Positions 52,101-64,000 of a stretch of 64,000 bases of DNA are shown here, piece by piece. How positions within the stretch are numbered: the first letter of the stretch is position 1; every line of letters begins with the position of its first letter. A program made the translations under genes and the position numbers. Source of the DNA: Dermatemys mawii (Eukaryota; Chordata; Testudines; Dermatemydidae); the NCBI GenBank assembly GCA_007922305.1, contig ML677387.1, positions 1,590,227-1,654,226 of the forward strand, in the 5' to 3' direction. Under the pieces are notes generated by a model. That model saw nothing but the letters and a program-made list of their open reading frames with translations, searched no databases and was not told where the DNA came from.

Positions 52101-52985
52101 GCTTTAAAAAAAGGATGTTGAAAAACTGGGAGTGTTCAGACAAGAGCTATAGGAATGATTCAGGGACTGGAAAACATCTTGCAATGAGAGCAGTCAATGT
52201 AGTTTAATCAAAGAAAAGGTTAAGAGGTAGACTGTGATCAAGTCACAAGTACCTTCCTAGGGAGGAGATGGGATACAAGAGGGCTTTTTAAGCTAGCAGA
52301 CTAAGGCATCACTAGATCGGTTAGCTGGGAGTAAAAGCTAGACACATTCAAAACAGAAGGCCCATTTATTTTTTAAACACGGAGGGTTCATGGACTGGAA
52401 CAGCTTCCCAAAGGTGATAGAGCCTCCCTCACTCAGAATCTTTCAACCAAGACTGTGTCTTTTTATAAAGACTTCCTCTAGCTCAACCACAAGTTATGGG
52501 TCCTGATGCAGGAATCACTGAATGAAATGCTCAGAGCTGGGATTTGGAGGAGGTCGGATATTCTGGCTTTAACCTGTGGAACTGCCACTGACCAGACCCA
52601 GTGGGACTGAACATGTGAGAGAGTCCCTGGGCCTCTCAGCTGAATGACTCCATTAAAGCACAAGTTACTCAGCTTTCTCACTGCCCAAGCACAGCGAGGA
52701 GCATGAATGCTACAGAGTTAGATTTTAAAAGTCCCTTCAGTTTTAGTTACAGCCCTGGGAACATTCATAACCTGACAGACAGTATCACTGGACTTGTCTA
52801 AGGCACAGTGCTGTAAAATGGAATGGACCTAGGTGAGACAGCTACGTCCTTAACACCCATTCCCAAGTGAAGCAAGAATTATTTCACAGTAAGCGTGTCC
52901 ACGGCTGTCAGTTTCACTGTGAGGTGTTTCAAAGACAAGGTAACTTACATCAAGTCGCCAGAAGGGTGCAGCTGGTCATCTGACT
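49106..52985. other. Convergent PLPP5/DDHD2 interval and DDHD2 3' UTR
   Basis: PLPP5 and DDHD2 point toward each other across 3.9 kb. The only canonical minus-strand AATAAA is the TTTATT at 52365-52370, inside a CR1 fragment. ATTAAA (plus TTTAAT, near 49705) and AATACA (plus TGTATT, 49853-49858) are weaker distal options, so the DDHD2 3' UTR is somewhere between 0.6 and 3.3 kb. No other gene is seen. Confidence 0.5.
52081..52480 (+). mobile_element. CR1 LINE fragment
   Basis: It contains 'gaatgattcagggactggaa', 'gaaaaggttaagaggtaga', and 'cagaatctttcaaccaagac', the diverged 3' region of a CR1 on the plus strand, antisense to DDHD2. Confidence 0.78.
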
Positions 52986-62922
<9,937 letters not shown>

Positions 62923-64000
62923 CTGGAGAGAAGAGAAGTCAAACATATTTCCACAGGAACTCCACCAGATGGGAAGTTTGTCCCCTCCCCTCTTATTGTA
63001 GGGTGGCTCTTAAAAATATTGTTGATCAAAAAGAGGTAAATCAGACATGAGTCTGGATCAGTGACAGTCTTATCCCTGTATTAAATGTTGTCTTATGTAC
63101 AGCTTGTCGGCCCTTTAGGCTACCAGTTTTAATAGAGGCAACAGCTTCCACTTTAGACTCTGTTGAAGTAATATCAGATTAAAGTTTCATGGAAAACCAT
63201 TTTTCATAGGATGAGTGTATAGAAAATCAAAAATATGCCTGGCACTTTTCAGGTCACATAGCAGCTCTTTTTCTGTAGTCTACTACCCATGGACCTGATC
63301 ACACACGAGTAATTTTAGTCACGTAGGTAGTTCCATTGGCTTCAGGGGCACTATTTATTTGCACTAATGAAGTTACTCTAAAGTGAGCGCATTTGTGGGA
63401 TCAGGGTCTAGATTAGAAAAATAGGACATTACAGCAGACAAGGACAGGGAGAAATAAGTGTGTCTGCAGCTTGAAAGAACTGACGAACGCCTATGAAATT
63501 AAGGTCAGGCAGAAGAGGAGATGTGGGTAGCAGTGAAGCAGAGATCAGCTATGGGAAGCAAGGCACCAGAAGTGGACTTTAAGGAGGGAGTTAAAGACAG
63601 AGAGCAAGTATGCTTTATGAAGAGGGAGACAGAGGATGGCCCAGGCATGGAAGCATCATACAAAGAGGTAGGAGGAGAGAGGGAGTGAGTAGCAAGGCAA
63701 GGAGATCTGGCAGAATGTAGGTCGCAGGAAGTGAAGCAGAGAGGCCAGGCTGGGACTGCAGGCAGTGTGCTGAAAATGAGGACAGGCAGTTTAATTGTAT
63801 AGCAGGAGCCAAGAAGGAGGCAGAGCTGGGATATGAGCATGGGGAGATTGCATTAGCTGCAGCATGTTGGAGATACACAATAGGCGAGGCTGCAGAGAAG
63901 AGAGGTGCAGTATTTCCAGTGGTGCTAATGTCTCCCTCGAGTTCACGGCCTTGGACGCAACTCAGTGCCAATTCCCCTCTGGAATTTCAGATGTTACACA
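62923..64000 (-). other. DDHD2 intron (partial)
   Basis: From the acceptor of the ETYM exon to the window edge. It contains a purine-rich plus-strand stretch at 63500-63850, whose minus-strand frames look like pyrimidine-rich low-complexity sequence, not protein. No DDHD2 exon is seen here. Confidence 0.7.

Noticed and set aside
63505..63971. Overlapping minus-strand frames of 111 and 118 codons near the window end as upstream DDHD2 exons
   Set aside because: They encode Ser/Leu/Pro-rich peptide from a purine-rich repeat-like tract and do not match the WWE-containing N-terminus expected for DDHD2.

Overview
This is vertebrate nuclear DNA with large introns, GT-AG splicing and AT-rich introns. 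The interspersed repeats are CR1 retroposons of the kind seen in sauropsids, plus CORE-SINE (MIR-type) copies and small hAT-like elements. The CR1 tails and the family containing 'acttgtggcaccttagaga' point to a turtle; this is inference from repeat content, and no species can be named.

Three protein-coding genes are present. (1) The 3' two-thirds of NSD3 (WHSC1L1), plus strand: 17 coding exons from 523 to 30389 (868 codons before the stop), then a 3' UTR of about 5.5 kb ending near 35910. (2) PLPP5 (PPAPDC1B), plus strand: complete in 7 exons from 37829 to 47774 (263 residues), with a GC-rich promoter beside a 100-N assembly gap. (3) DDHD2, minus strand: the last 14 coding exons from 62922 down to 52986 (584 residues); its start lies beyond position 64000. 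The order and relative orientations match the NSD3-PLPP5-DDHD2 block of human 8p11, read from the other strand. All exon phases are mutually consistent across the three genes.

Region by region: 1-36000 is NSD3, with CR1 copies in several introns, a hAT-like MITE in the AWS-SET intron and a fold-back repeat. 36000-37830 is intergenic, with two inverted copies of one MITE, a TG-rich array, an assembly gap and the PLPP5 promoter. 37891-42560 is PLPP5 intron 1, with a 62-bp minisatellite and a nested stack: a CR1 split by a 2.5-kb DNA transposon (CACTG ends, 3-bp target duplication, nearly intact transposase) and by a second small 8-bp-TSD element. 42561-49100 is the rest of PLPP5. 49100-52985 is the convergent gap and DDHD2 3' UTR, with a CR1 copy. 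52986-64000 is DDHD2.

The genes do not form a pathway: NSD3 is a chromatin H3K36 methyltransferase, PLPP5 a membrane lipid phosphatase and DDHD2 an intracellular lipase/phospholipase. I found no prokaryote-type defence or novel multigene system. The most noteworthy items are the transposon nested in PLPP5 intron 1, a GC-AG intron inside the NSD3 PWWP2 exon pair, and candidate sequence for a short NSD3 isoform.
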